DNA of 64,000 nucleotides from SZAS-103 sp964640525 (GTDB taxonomy: Bacteria; Pseudomonadota; Gammaproteobacteria; Xanthomonadales; Xanthomonadaceae), in NCBI GenBank assembly GCA_964640525.1, contig CAZXGS010000002.1, positions 60,885 to 124,884 on the forward strand, given 5' to 3'. This document shows positions 49,723 through 59,089 of this stretch, one piece after another. The first letter of the stretch is position 1. Each line of letters begins with the position of its first letter. The position numbers were made by a program, and so were the translations under genes. A model generated the notes under the pieces. The model saw nothing but the letters and a program-made list of their open reading frames with translations, had not been told where the DNA came from and searched no databases.

Positions 49723-50760
49723 TCAGCCTTTCACCCGGGATAGATCGTTCAGCGCGCCAAGAAACCGGTGCACCTGCGACCACACGCCTTCGATGACCTT
49801 GGGATTCGGCCCGAAGGCCTTGGGCGGGAGGCAGGGCATGTGGAATATCCGACCGATCAATTTGCCGTCTGGCGTGGGGCAGACCTTGAAGCGCAGGCTG
49901 TTGGGCAGGCGGGCATTGTTGCCCCATGCCTGGACCGAAGGCCTGGTGACCGGATAGCTCAACCAATGGCGCTGTTCGGGCTGGTCGACCTGTTTGTCGG
50001 GCGTGAATCTGAAATGGGTGCGCAGGCCGATCTTGATCTGTGCAAGACGCACCATGACCTGCTTCCAGTCAGCGGCCGGGTGGGTCTGCCAGATCAAGGC
50101 GCCTTTTTCATCGCAGCCGATGGCATGCGGCCAATCCAGTTGCAGACAGTCAACCCAGTCGCGCCGTGGCAACTCCGCGTTCGCGACCGGCCCGTCCGCG
50201 CCTTGCAGGCAGTACGAACCCCAGCCATTGCGGCTGCGACCGCCGACGGTGCCGAAGCGATCCATCAACGCCAGTGCCCGCTCGATCATGTGCGCGTGTT
50301 CTTGCGGATAGGCAAGGGACAAGGCGGCGGACTCGCCCGCCTGAATGGCGGCGTTCTTCCTGAGCTTCGACCCTTTTTCGATGGGTCCGTAGCCCAGGTA
50401 GAGGTCGGCGGCAACGCTTGCCTTGCCATGGGTCACTCTTGCCAGGGGTTGCCATTCGGAGTCGAGAAGTTTCCCGGGGTACCAATGGTCCAGGCGGACT
50501 CGTACCGCGCTTTTGCGCGCGGCCAGCTTGACGCCATGCGCATCGCGATCGTCCTCCAGCCAGGCATGGCCAAACAAAAGACCTTCCGCGCGTCGCATGT
50601 CCGTCAAGTGCACGTTGAAGTCCGCGCTGGCGGCATAGGCCACCCGCCACCACTGGCGCAATTGCGCCTTGAACGGCGGCGTGCGCCATTGCCCGGACTG
50701 TTCGGCATTGCCGAGGAAGGCGGGGGTCGTGAAACATGCTTTCAACGTCAGGATCTTCAT
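49723..50760 (-). CDS. cmr1: Type III-B subunit Cmr1
   Basis: ATG 50760 (MKILTLKACFTTPAFLG) gives 345 residues; the open frame continues far upstream antisense to glyA and is spurious. TTPAFLGNAEQSGQWRTPPF with FKAQLRQWWRVAYA is the Cmr1 RAMP N-terminus. FGTVGGRSRNGWGSYCL is the typical Gly-rich loop. Cmr1 sits at the end of the complex opposite Cmr2 and captures the 3' part of the target. It is the first gene of the operon. Confidence 0.92.
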   Translation of the reverse strand: MKILTLKACFTTPAFLGNAEQSGQWRTPPFKAQLRQWWRVAYAASADFNVHLTDMRRAEGLLFGHAWLEDDRDAHGVKLAARKSAVRVRLDHWYPGKLLDSEWQPLARVTHGKASVAADLYLGYGPIEKGSKLRKNAAIQAGESAALSLAYPQEHAHMIERALALMDRFGTVGGRSRNGWGSYCLQGADGPVANAELPRRDWVDCLQLDWPHAIGCDEKGALIWQTHPAADWKQVMVRLAQIKIGLRTHFRFTPDKQVDQPEQRHWLSYPVTRPSVQAWGNNARLPNSLRFKVCPTPDGKLIGRIFHMPCLPPKAFGPNPKVIEGVWSQVHRFLGALNDLSRVKG

Positions 50761-51048
50761 CGATGGCAGCTCGCAGGGCACCCGATGGAATGGCAGCTTA
50801 CCGCCACGGTCCGATTTCGCCGGTTCGGCAAGCTTGCCAAGCGGACGAACGCGACTTCGTGCCTGCGCCAGCCCCTCATCTCGTGTCCGCGTGTTCACGG
50901 ATGGCGCAGATGGGGCAGCGGCGCGGATCGGGCGAAGCGATCGGCCTTGACAACCGCAACGCGCTTTTCCCGCCACCGCAACCCTTTGTGGCCCCGCCCC
51001 CGCCCGAACGCTACACTTTGTAGCCCATCTGTCGCCGAGGCCGTGCCG
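50761..51048. other. Divergent control region of cmr1 and glyA
   Basis: The 288 bp hold both promoters. For glyA a GCTACACTTTG block (TACACT at 51012-51017) lies 32 bases before the ATG and a GAGG ribosome-binding site precedes it. A perfect palindrome GGCAAGCTTGCC occurs at 50827-50838, about 65 bases before the cmr1 start, and could be an operator or a simple repeat. I find no strong sigma-70 promoter for the cmr operon. Confidence 0.45.
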
Positions 51049-52311
51049 ATGTTCCCCCGCGATTGCCGTATCAAAGGATTCGACCCCGAGCTTGCGGAGG
51101 CGATTGCGGGTGAGCGCCAGCGCCAGGAAGACCACGTCGAGCTGATCGCCTCGGAGAACTACGCCAGCCCGCGCGTGCTGGAAGCCCAGGGCAGCGTGCT
51201 GACCAACAAGTACGCCGAAGGCTATCCGCGCAAACGCTACTACGGCGGTTGCGAGTACGTTGACGTGGCCGAGCAGCTGGCCATCGACCGGGTCAAGCAG
51301 TTGTTCGACTGCGACTACGCCAACGTCCAGCCGCACTCGGGCTCGCAGGCCAATCAGGCGGTGTACCTGGCGCTGTTGCAGCCGGGCGACACCATCCTGG
51401 GCATGTCGCTGGCGCACGGCGGCCACCTGACCCACGGCGCCAAGGTCAACATCAGCGGAAAACTCTTCAACGCCGTGCAGTACGGCGTGGACGCCGACGG
51501 CCAGATCGACTACGACGCGATGGCCGCGCTGGCGAGCGAGCACCGGCCGAAGATGCTGGTCGGCGGCTTTTCCGCGTATTCGCAGGTGGTGGACTGGGCG
51601 CGGATGCGTGCGATCGCCGATTCGGTCGGCGCGATCTTGTTCGTCGACATGGCCCATGTCGCCGGCCTGATCGCCGCCGGCGTCTATCCGAGCCCGCTGC
51701 CGCACGCACATGTCGTGACCTCGACCACCCACAAGACCCTGCGCGGCCCGCGCGGCGGCATCGTGCTGGCCAAGAACCCATCCGAGGAGCTGGTCAAGAA
51801 ACTGCAATCCATCGTCTTCCCCGGCATCCAGGGCGGTCCGCTGATGCACGTGATCGCGGCCAAGGCGGTGGCGTTCAAGGAGGCGCTGGAACCGGCGTTC
51901 ACCGTCTACCAGCAGCAGGTGGCCAGGAACGCCCAGGCGATGGCGGCCACGATGATCGGGCGCGGTTACAAGGTCGTTTCCGGTGGCACGAAGAACCACC
52001 TGTTCTTGCTCGACCTGATCGGCCGCGACCTCACCGGCAAGGATGCCGAAGCCGCGCTCGGCAAGGCGCACATCACCGTCAACAAGAACGCCGTGCCGAA
52101 CGACCCGCGCTCGCCATTCGTGACCTCGGGCCTGCGCATCGGCACCCCGGCGGTGACCACGCGTGGCTACATGGAGCAAGACTGCATCGATCTGGCGAAC
52201 TGGATCTGCGACGTACTCGATGCGCCCGCCGACGCGGCCGTGATCGCCCGCGTCCGCGACGCCGTCACCGCGCAGTGCCGGAAGTATCCCGTCTACGGCT
52301 CAGAGGACTGA
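51049..52311 (+). CDS. glyA: Serine hydroxymethyltransferase
   Basis: ATG 51049 (MFPRDCRIKGFDPELAEAI) gives 420 residues. The PLP-binding Lys is K229 in TSTTHKTLRGPRGG. HVELIASENYASPRVLEAQG, GYPRKRYYGGCEYVDVAE and GTKNHLFLLDL are family signatures. It interconverts serine and glycine with tetrahydrofolate. The normal end KYPVYG is followed here by SED and a stop that lie inside an inverted-repeat element. It is the right border of the CRISPR island, and a diverged copy of its first 22 codons is at the left border. Confidence 0.97.
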   Translation: MFPRDCRIKGFDPELAEAIAGERQRQEDHVELIASENYASPRVLEAQGSVLTNKYAEGYPRKRYYGGCEYVDVAEQLAIDRVKQLFDCDYANVQPHSGSQANQAVYLALLQPGDTILGMSLAHGGHLTHGAKVNISGKLFNAVQYGVDADGQIDYDAMAALASEHRPKMLVGGFSAYSQVVDWARMRAIADSVGAILFVDMAHVAGLIAAGVYPSPLPHAHVVTSTTHKTLRGPRGGIVLAKNPSEELVKKLQSIVFPGIQGGPLMHVIAAKAVAFKEALEPAFTVYQQQVARNAQAMAATMIGRGYKVVSGGTKNHLFLLDLIGRDLTGKDAEAALGKAHITVNKNAVPNDPRSPFVTSGLRIGTPAVTTRGYMEQDCIDLANWICDVLDAPADAAVIARVRDAVTAQCRKYPVYGSED

Positions 52312-52466
52312 AGACAGAGTACAGAAGACAGATGGTCATCAATCGTCAGTGGTGCAGCGCGACGGTCGCGCCCTCGACGCGCAAGCGGGCGGGCGTTTTT
52401 TGCTTTGACTGTTTTCGGATGACAGAACACCTTTCTGTCCTCTGTCCTCTGTCCTCTGTCTTCTGA
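52301..52466. mobile_element. Inverted-repeat element of ACAGAGG units (copy A)
   Basis: The left end CAGAGGACTGAAGACAGAGT and the right end, a run of TCTGTCCTCTGTCC units closing with CTTCTG, are inverted repeats of about 35 bp. The centre contains GCGCGAC-G-GTCGCGC (52357-52371) and a T6 tract (GGGCGTTTTTTGC), which may terminate glyA. The element starts inside the glyA stop region and ends one base before the nrdR ATG. A second copy with similar ends lies at 63551-63703. Confidence 0.7.
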
Positions 52467-52467
52467 A

Positions 52468-52998
52468 ATGCACTGCCCCTTCTGCCAGCACGAAGACACC
52501 CGCGTGATCGATTCGCGGTTGACCGAGGACGGCGGCACGGTGCGCAGGCGGCGGGAGTGCCCGGCTTGCGGGGAGCGCTTCAATACCTTCGAGAACGCCG
52601 AACTCAAGCTGCCGGCGGTGGTCAAGAACGATGGCAGCCGCGAGGCGTTCGACGAGGCCAAGTTGCGCACCAGTTTCGAGCGCGCGCTGCAGAAGCGGCC
52701 GGTGTCGCCAGAACAGGTGGATGCCGCGGTACGCCACGTGTTGCACCTGCTGCGCCTGCGCGGCGAGCGCGAGATTCCCTCGCGCAAGATCGGCGAGCTG
52801 GTGATGGCCGAGCTCAAGCCGCTGGATCAGGTCGGCTACGTGCGCTTTGCCTCGGTGTACCGCGCCTTCGAGGACGTGGCCGCGTTCCGCGCCGAGATCG
52901 ACCAACTCGAACGCGACCTGCCGCAACTCGACGGCCTGCAACTGCCGTTGCTGGGCGAGGTCGGCGAGCCGGAAAGAGTCGCGAAGGGCAAACGCTGA
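52468..52998 (+). CDS. nrdR: Transcriptional repressor NrdR
   Basis: The 176-residue protein has a four-Cys zinc ribbon (MHCPFCQHEDTRV; RRECPACGERFNTFE) and an ATP-cone (VVKNDGSREAFDEAKLRTSF onward). It senses ATP/dATP and represses ribonucleotide reductase genes. The sequence before the start is CTGTCTTCTGAAATG, with no Shine-Dalgarno, because the inverted-repeat element abuts the gene; an initiation mode without SD or an altered expression level is likely. The stop overlaps the ribD start. Confidence 0.95.
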   Translation: MHCPFCQHEDTRVIDSRLTEDGGTVRRRRECPACGERFNTFENAELKLPAVVKNDGSREAFDEAKLRTSFERALQKRPVSPEQVDAAVRHVLHLLRLRGEREIPSRKIGELVMAELKPLDQVGYVRFASVYRAFEDVAAFRAEIDQLERDLPQLDGLQLPLLGEVGEPERVAKGKR

Positions 52999-54113
52999 TG
53001 ATGGCTTCCACGCCCCCGGAGTTCTCCGCCCGCGATCATGACCTGATGGCGCGGGCCCTGCGGCTGGCCGAACGCGGCGCGTACACCGCACGCCCCAACC
53101 CCATGGTTGGTTGCGTGATCGTCAAGGACGGGCAGGTCGTGGGTGAAGGCTGGCACGCGCGCGCCGGACAGCCGCACGCCGAGCCGCTGGCATTGCAGGC
53201 CGCCGGTGAGCGGGCGCGTGGCGCCACCGCCTACGTCACTCTCGAACCGTGCGCGCACCAGGGCCGTACGCCGCCGTGCACGCCGCTGCTGATCGATGCC
53301 GGCATCGCCAGGGTCGTGGCGGCCTGCAGCGATCCGTTCCCGCAGGTCGCCGGGCAGGGCATCGCGGCGTTGCGCGCCGCAGGCATCACGGTGGACGTCG
53401 GTTTGATGCAGGCGCAGGCGCGTGAGCTCAATCGCGGCTTCCTGTCGCGGATCGAGCGCGGTCGGCCGTGGATGCGGGTCAAGCTGGCGATGAGCCTGGA
53501 CGGGCGCACCGCGCTGGCCAGCGGCGAGTCGAAGTGGATCAGCTCGCAGGCCTCGCGGCTGGACGTGCAGCGCTGGCGCGCGCGTTCCGGCGCGTTGCTG
53601 ACCGCCAGCGGCACCGTGCTCAAGGACAATCCGCGGTTGAACGTGCGCATGGACACCGATGCGGCATTCGAGCCGCCACTGCGGGTGGTGCTCGACCCGG
53701 GGCTGGCGATCCCGGAGACCTCCAACGTGCTCGATGCGTGCGCGCCGACCCTGCTGCTGCACGCGCCCACCGCGCGGGTGCCGCGCTACCTGCGCGGTCG
53801 TGACCACGCCGCGATCCCTGTCGTGGACGGCATCCTGCTCGATCTGGACGCCGCCCTGCGCCTGCTTGCCGAGCGCGGCATCAACGAAGTCCAGACCGAG
53901 GCCGGTGCGACCCTGTGCGGCGGCTTGCTGCGCGCCGGGCTGGTGGACGAGCTGCTGCTCTACGTGGTGCCGGTGCTGCTCGGTGCGCACGGCAAGCCGC
54001 TGTTCGGTGGCTGGGATGCCTCGACGATGGCCGAGCGCTACGACCTGCAGATCGTGCAGGCGCGCCGGATCGGCACCGACATGCGCGTGCTGCTGCGGCC
54101 CAGGGCGCACTGA
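52998..54113 (+). CDS. ribD: Bifunctional riboflavin deaminase/reductase RibD
   Basis: The 371-residue protein starts at ATG 52998 overlapping the nrdR stop (53001 is also possible). The deaminase half has zinc ligands in HAEPLAL and PCAHQGRTPPC, after RPNPMVGCVIVKDG. The reductase half begins RPWMRVKLAMSLDGRTALA and has ESKWISS, then GATLCGGLL. It performs deamination and side-chain reduction of the pyrimidine intermediate. The end overlaps the ribE start. Confidence 0.96.
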   Translation: MMASTPPEFSARDHDLMARALRLAERGAYTARPNPMVGCVIVKDGQVVGEGWHARAGQPHAEPLALQAAGERARGATAYVTLEPCAHQGRTPPCTPLLIDAGIARVVAACSDPFPQVAGQGIAALRAAGITVDVGLMQAQARELNRGFLSRIERGRPWMRVKLAMSLDGRTALASGESKWISSQASRLDVQRWRARSGALLTASGTVLKDNPRLNVRMDTDAAFEPPLRVVLDPGLAIPETSNVLDACAPTLLLHAPTARVPRYLRGRDHAAIPVVDGILLDLDAALRLLAERGINEVQTEAGATLCGGLLRAGLVDELLLYVVPVLLGAHGKPLFGGWDASTMAERYDLQIVQARRIGTDMRVLLRPRAH

Positions 54114-54712
54114 TGTTCACCGGGCTGGTGCAGGCGGTGGGCCGGATCGCCGCCCGCGAGGCGCGCGGTGGTGACTTGCGGCTGCAGGTCGATGCGGGGG
54201 CGCTCGAGGTGGCCGATGTCGCACTCGGCGAGTCGATCGCGGTGTCCGGCGTGTGCCTGACCGTGGTGGCCTGCGACGCGACGCGGCTGGCTTTCGACGT
54301 GTCCAGCCAAACGTTGGCGCTGACCACCCTGGACGGACTGGCGATCGGCGCGCCGGTCAACCTGGAACGTGCGCTGTTGCCGACCGATCGCCTCGGTGGC
54401 CATTTCGTGTCCGGGCATGTCGATGGCCGCGCGCAAGTGGTCGAGATCGTCGCCGACGCACGCTCGCAACGCTGGCGCTTCGCCGCGCCGCGCGCGCTGC
54501 TGCGTTTCGTCGCGACCAAGGGATCGGCCTGCGTGGACGGCACCAGCCTGACCGTGAACGCGGTGGATGCACACGGCTTCGAGGTGAACCTGATCCCGCA
54601 CACGCTGGCGCACACCGCGTTCGGCGCGCTGAAGGTCGGCGCGGAAGTGAACCTGGAGGTCGATCTGCTTGCCCGCCACCTGGAACGGCTGCTGCAGGCA
54701 GACCGCAATTGA
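54113..54712 (+). CDS. ribE: Riboflavin synthase alpha subunit
   Basis: The 199-residue protein begins MFTGLVQAVGRIA, the invariant start, and has the two repeated lumazine-binding domains (GESIAVSGVCLTVV and GSACVDGTSLTVNAV). It dismutates two 6,7-dimethyl-8-ribityllumazine molecules to riboflavin. Note the symbol varies (ribC or ribE) among species. The ATG overlaps the ribD TGA. Confidence 0.96.
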   Translation: MFTGLVQAVGRIAAREARGGDLRLQVDAGALEVADVALGESIAVSGVCLTVVACDATRLAFDVSSQTLALTTLDGLAIGAPVNLERALLPTDRLGGHFVSGHVDGRAQVVEIVADARSQRWRFAAPRALLRFVATKGSACVDGTSLTVNAVDAHGFEVNLIPHTLAHTAFGALKVGAEVNLEVDLLARHLERLLQADRN

Positions 54713-54737
54713 ATCCGCACCGCATCCACGGACACCC

Positions 54738-55841
<1,104 letters not shown>

Positions 55842-56015
55842 ACTGGTGGCCTCGCCGACGCTTCGACCCGGGTTGATGACGTGGGTGTGTCACCGTTCGT
55901 CCTCCTGAAGCCGCTGGCCGGGCGTGCCAGCCGGTTCGGCTGTCCTGCCCGTGCCGGCTGCAGCCACGGGAAGCGCTCCCCCATCACCTTACCAATCACT
56001 GTTTCCAGGACATCC
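55842..56015. other. ribBA-ribH intergenic gap
   Basis: The 174 bp contain no open frame I believe in. I looked for an FMN riboswitch and did not see its conserved AGGGRxR/GGACGCAG-type blocks. The CCCCCATCACC patch and TTTCCAGGACATCC before ribH include an AGGA ribosome-binding site. Confidence 0.5.
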
Positions 56016-56483
56016 ATGAGCCACTACGAAGGCGAGCCACGTTCGGCACCTGGCGCCAGGTTCGCGATCCTCGTCACCCGCTGGAACCCGCGCATCGTCG
56101 ATGCGCTGCTGGTGGGCGCGCGTCGTGCCTTCGCCGCGCATGGCGTGGACGAGGCCAGGCTGGACGTGGTGCGCGTGCCGGGGGCGTGGGAAATCCCGCA
56201 GGCGGCCGCACGCCTGGCCGCTGCGCACCGGCATGCCGGCATCGTCGCGCTGGGCTGCGTGGTGCGCGGCCAGACCCGCCACTACGAACACGTTGCCGAC
56301 GAGTGCGCGCGCGGCCTGATGCGCGTGGCGCTGGACTCGGGCGTGCCGGTGGCCAACGGCGTGCTCGCGGTCGAACGCCACGAAGATGCGTTGGCCCGTG
56401 CCGGTGGCGGCCACGGCAACAAGGGCGAGGAGGCGGCGATGGTCGCGATCGAGATGTGCCACCTGTTCAGGCTGCTGCCATGA
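56016..56483 (+). CDS. ribH: 6,7-dimethyl-8-ribityllumazine synthase
   Basis: The 155-residue protein has the RibH active-site segments: FAILVTRWNPRIVDALL, VPGAWEIPQAAARLA, GIVALGCVVRGQTRHYEHV, and the GHGNKGEEAA phosphate and catalytic region. It condenses the two riboflavin precursors and assembles as an icosahedral shell or pentamers. The TGA overlaps the nusB ATG. Confidence 0.96.
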   Translation: MSHYEGEPRSAPGARFAILVTRWNPRIVDALLVGARRAFAAHGVDEARLDVVRVPGAWEIPQAAARLAAAHRHAGIVALGCVVRGQTRHYEHVADECARGLMRVALDSGVPVANGVLAVERHEDALARAGGGHGNKGEEAAMVAIEMCHLFRLLP

Positions 56484-56941
56484 CCCGTGCGCGCGAGGAC
56501 GGCATCGATCCGGCAGCGCGCTCGCGCGCCCGCCGCCGCGCCCTGCAGGCGCTGTACGCCTGGCAGGTGGCGCGCGCGCCGGTCGAGCAGGTGATCGCCC
56601 AGTTCGAGCACGAGCAGGACATGGTGGTGGCCGACCTGGCCTACTTCGAGGATCTGGTGCGCGGTGTCGTCGCGCATGTGGGCGATCTCGATGCGCGCCT
56701 GGCGGCCTTCCTCGACCGCGGCGTGGAAGCGGTGGATCCGATTGAGCGCGCGATCGTGCGGATCGCCGCCTACGAGCTGCTGCACCGTCCCGACGTGCCG
56801 TTCCGGGTGGTGCTCAACGAAGCGGTCGAGTCGGCCAAGCGCTTCGGTTCCGACCACGGCCACACCTACGTCAACGGCGTGCTCGACAAGGCCGCCGCGA
56901 GCTGGCGCGCGCCCGAGGCCGCGTCCGCGCGCCCGCGCTGA
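56480..56941 (+). CDS. nusB: Transcription antitermination factor NusB
   Basis: The 153-residue all-helical protein has SRARRRALQALYAWQV (the RNA-binding N-terminus), ILR-like IERAIVRIAAYELL and VPFRVVLNEAVESAKRFG, with SDHGHTYVNGVLDKAA, the NusB C-terminal signature. It acts with NusE on rRNA boxA. The stop is directly followed by the thiL start. A ribH-nusB-thiL order is common in proteobacteria. Confidence 0.96.
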   Translation: MTRAREDGIDPAARSRARRRALQALYAWQVARAPVEQVIAQFEHEQDMVVADLAYFEDLVRGVVAHVGDLDARLAAFLDRGVEAVDPIERAIVRIAAYELLHRPDVPFRVVLNEAVESAKRFGSDHGHTYVNGVLDKAAASWRAPEAASARPR

Positions 56942-57967
56942 ATGGGTGGTCCGGCGCTTGCCGAGTTCGACCTGATCGCGCGCATCCGCGCGCGCGCGAC
57001 GTCCCGCCAGGACGTGCTGCTGGGGATCGGCGACGACGCGGCGATCCTGCGCGTCCCGCCCGCGCACGATCTCGTGGTCAGCACCGACACCCTCAACGCC
57101 GGTGTGCACTTTCCGCTGGACACGGCAGCGGCCGACATCGGCTGGAAGGCGCTGGCGGTCAACCTGTCCGACCTGGCGGCGATGGCTGCGCAGCCGGCGT
57201 GGTGCACACTCAACCTGACCCTGCCGGCGGCGGACGCCGATTGGCTCGATGCCTTCCTGGATGGCTTCCTCGACCTGGCGGGCCGGCATCGGGTGGCGCT
57301 GGTGGGCGGGGACACCACCCGCGGCCCGCTGTCGGTGAGCGTCACCGCGCATGGGTTCGCACCGCCGGACACGGCACTGCGCCGTGGCGGTGCGCAGGCC
57401 GGCGACGAGATCTGGGTCAGCGGCACCCTCGGCGATGCTGCCGCCGGGCTGGTGCTCTTGAGGGCCTCTCCGACCGAGGCCGGGGCGGAGGTGAGGGAGG
57501 CTCCGCAGCATCCGTTCCACGGCCTCATCCAGCGGCTGCACCGTCCCGAACCCCGCGTCGGGCTCGGCCTGTCCCTGCGCGGCATCGCCAGTGCCTGCAT
57601 CGACGTGTCCGATGGCCTGCTGGCTGACCTCGGCCACATCATCGAAAGCGGTGGCCTGGGCGCGCAGGTCGAACCGTCCCTCCTGCCGACCTCGCCCGCG
57701 CTTTGCGCTGTCTTCGACCCGCCCTGCCGCCAGCGCTTCCAGCTTGCCGGCGGCGACGACTACGAGCTGTGCTTCACCGCCGCGCCGGAACGCGCCGAGG
57801 AGGTCCTTGCCGCCGCCACCCGCGCCGGCGTGACCGTGACCCGCATCGGGCGCATCACCGTCGAACCCGGCCTGTACCTGCGCGATCCGGCGGGTGCGCT
57901 GACCGCCGTCGAGCCCCGCGGCTACCGCCACTTCGATCCGATCAAGGCGGCCGCCGCGCGCGCATGA
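56942..57967 (+). CDS. thiL: Thiamine-monophosphate kinase
   Basis: The 341-residue protein reads EFDLIARIRARATSRQDVLLGIGDDAAIL, the ThiL N-terminus with the metal-binding GDD, then NLSDLAAMAA and LVGGDTTRGPLSVSVTAHG, and CIDVSDGLLADLGHI. It makes thiamine diphosphate by phosphorylating TMP. The start codon is next to the nusB stop and its TGA overlaps the pgpA ATG. Confidence 0.95.
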   Translation: MGGPALAEFDLIARIRARATSRQDVLLGIGDDAAILRVPPAHDLVVSTDTLNAGVHFPLDTAAADIGWKALAVNLSDLAAMAAQPAWCTLNLTLPAADADWLDAFLDGFLDLAGRHRVALVGGDTTRGPLSVSVTAHGFAPPDTALRRGGAQAGDEIWVSGTLGDAAAGLVLLRASPTEAGAEVREAPQHPFHGLIQRLHRPEPRVGLGLSLRGIASACIDVSDGLLADLGHIIESGGLGAQVEPSLLPTSPALCAVFDPPCRQRFQLAGGDDYELCFTAAPERAEEVLAAATRAGVTVTRIGRITVEPGLYLRDPAGALTAVEPRGYRHFDPIKAAAARA

Positions 57968-58458
57968 ACACACGCTCGCCGTTGTCAGCCGCCAGCATCC
58001 TGCGGCATCCGCTCGGCTGGATCGCCAGCGGGTTCGGCAGCGGGCTGTCGCCACGCGCACCCGGCACCGTCGGCAGCGCCGTCGCCTTGCTGCCGTGGTG
58101 GCTGTGGCTGCGGGATATTCCGCTGCCGCATTACGTCGCGGCGCTCGCGGCGGCTTTCCTGCTCGGGGTCTGGGCATCGCAGTGGGTGGTGCGCCGCAGC
58201 GGCGTCGGCGACCCGCAAGTGGTGGTGTGGGACGAGTTCGTCGGGGTGTGGATCGCGTTGATCGCCGCGCCCGCCGGTTGGCCCTGGATGCTTGCCGGGT
58301 TCGCGGCTTTTCGCCTGTTCGACATCTGGAAGCCGTGGCCGGTGCGCTGGGCCGACCGTCGCCTCCACGGCGGGCTGGGGGTGATGCTGGATGACGTCAT
58401 CGCCGGTGCGTACGCGCTGGTCGTGCTGCAGGCCGCGAAGGTGCTGCTGCCGCCTTGA
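57964..58458 (+). CDS. pgpA: Phosphatidylglycerophosphatase A
   Basis: The 164-residue membrane protein has the PgpA signature: GFGSGLSPRAPGTVGSAVAL, then VVWDEFVGVWIAL and FRLFDIWKPWPVRWADR, with GVMLDDVIAGAYA near the end. It dephosphorylates phosphatidylglycerol phosphate to phosphatidylglycerol in the inner membrane. The 3' end overlaps that of the convergent uracil-DNA glycosylase gene by 62 bp. Confidence 0.95.
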   Translation: MNTRSPLSAASILRHPLGWIASGFGSGLSPRAPGTVGSAVALLPWWLWLRDIPLPHYVAALAAAFLLGVWASQWVVRRSGVGDPQVVVWDEFVGVWIALIAAPAGWPWMLAGFAAFRLFDIWKPWPVRWADRRLHGGLGVMLDDVIAGAYALVVLQAAKVLLPP

Positions 58459-59053
58459 CCGGCGTGCCCGCAGGCTCGGCGAATGCCGCCGCCACCCGTT
58501 CGCGCAGCACCGGCAGGGTGTCCTGCTCGAACCACGGATTGCGCCGCAGCCACATCTGGTTGCGCGGGCTCGGGTGCGGCAGCGGCAAATAGCGCGGCAG
58601 GTAGTCGGCGGCCGCGTGCACCGTGGCGGTGAGGGTCGGCTTGCGGCTGGCGCCAAGGTAGGCGGCCTGCGCGTACTGGCCGACCAGCAGCACCAGCCGT
58701 ACCTCGGGCAGCAGCGGCAGCAACTGCGGATGCCAGGTCGGCGCGCATTCCGGGCGCGGCGGCGCGTCGCCACCACCGGCTCGGCCCGGATAGCAGAACC
58801 CCATCGGCACGATGGCCACCCGGTTCTCGTCGTAGAACGTCTCCCGGTCCATGCCCAGCCAGTCGCGCAGGCGCTGGCCGCTGGCATCGTTCCACGGGAT
58901 GCCGGTGGCGTGGACCTTGGTGCCGGGGGCCTGGCCGACGATCAGCAGCCGCGCGCTGGCGCCGGCGCGCACCACCGGATTCGGGCCCAGTGGCAGGTGC
59001 GCCTCGCACAGGCGGCAGGCGCGTATGCGCACGAGCAGCGTTTCAAGCTTCAT
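58397..59053 (-). CDS. Uracil-DNA glycosylase family protein
   Basis: The 218-residue protein starts MKLETLLVRIRACRLC and has the glycosylase motif A LIVGQAPGTKVHATGIPWND and motif B LPHPSPRN. These match the uracil-DNA glycosylase superfamily (PF03167) but not classical Ung. It probably removes uracil or other damaged bases, but the substrate is not readable. Its last 62 bp overlap pgpA on the other strand and encode an Ala/Arg/Pro-rich tail (AAAPSRPAARPARTHRR), which may have arisen through loss of an earlier stop. Confidence 0.8.
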   Translation of the reverse strand: MKLETLLVRIRACRLCEAHLPLGPNPVVRAGASARLLIVGQAPGTKVHATGIPWNDASGQRLRDWLGMDRETFYDENRVAIVPMGFCYPGRAGGGDAPPRPECAPTWHPQLLPLLPEVRLVLLVGQYAQAAYLGASRKPTLTATVHAAADYLPRYLPLPHPSPRNQMWLRRNPWFEQDTLPVLRERVAAAFAEPAGTPVKAAAAPSRPAARPARTHRR

Positions 59054-59089
59054 CGCACGCCCGTTGCAGCCTCGCCTGGATCGCGCACT

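Noticed and set aside
50990..51048. Possible tetrahydrofolate riboswitch before glyA
   Set aside because: The leader after the putative -10 box is only about 30 bases, and no two-part conserved structure is visible; the conserved block between copies is the ribosome-binding site.
49723..52179. 818-residue open frame joining Cmr1 to a long N-terminal extension
   Set aside because: The extension is antisense to glyA; Cmr1 homology starts at MKILTLKACF (50760).
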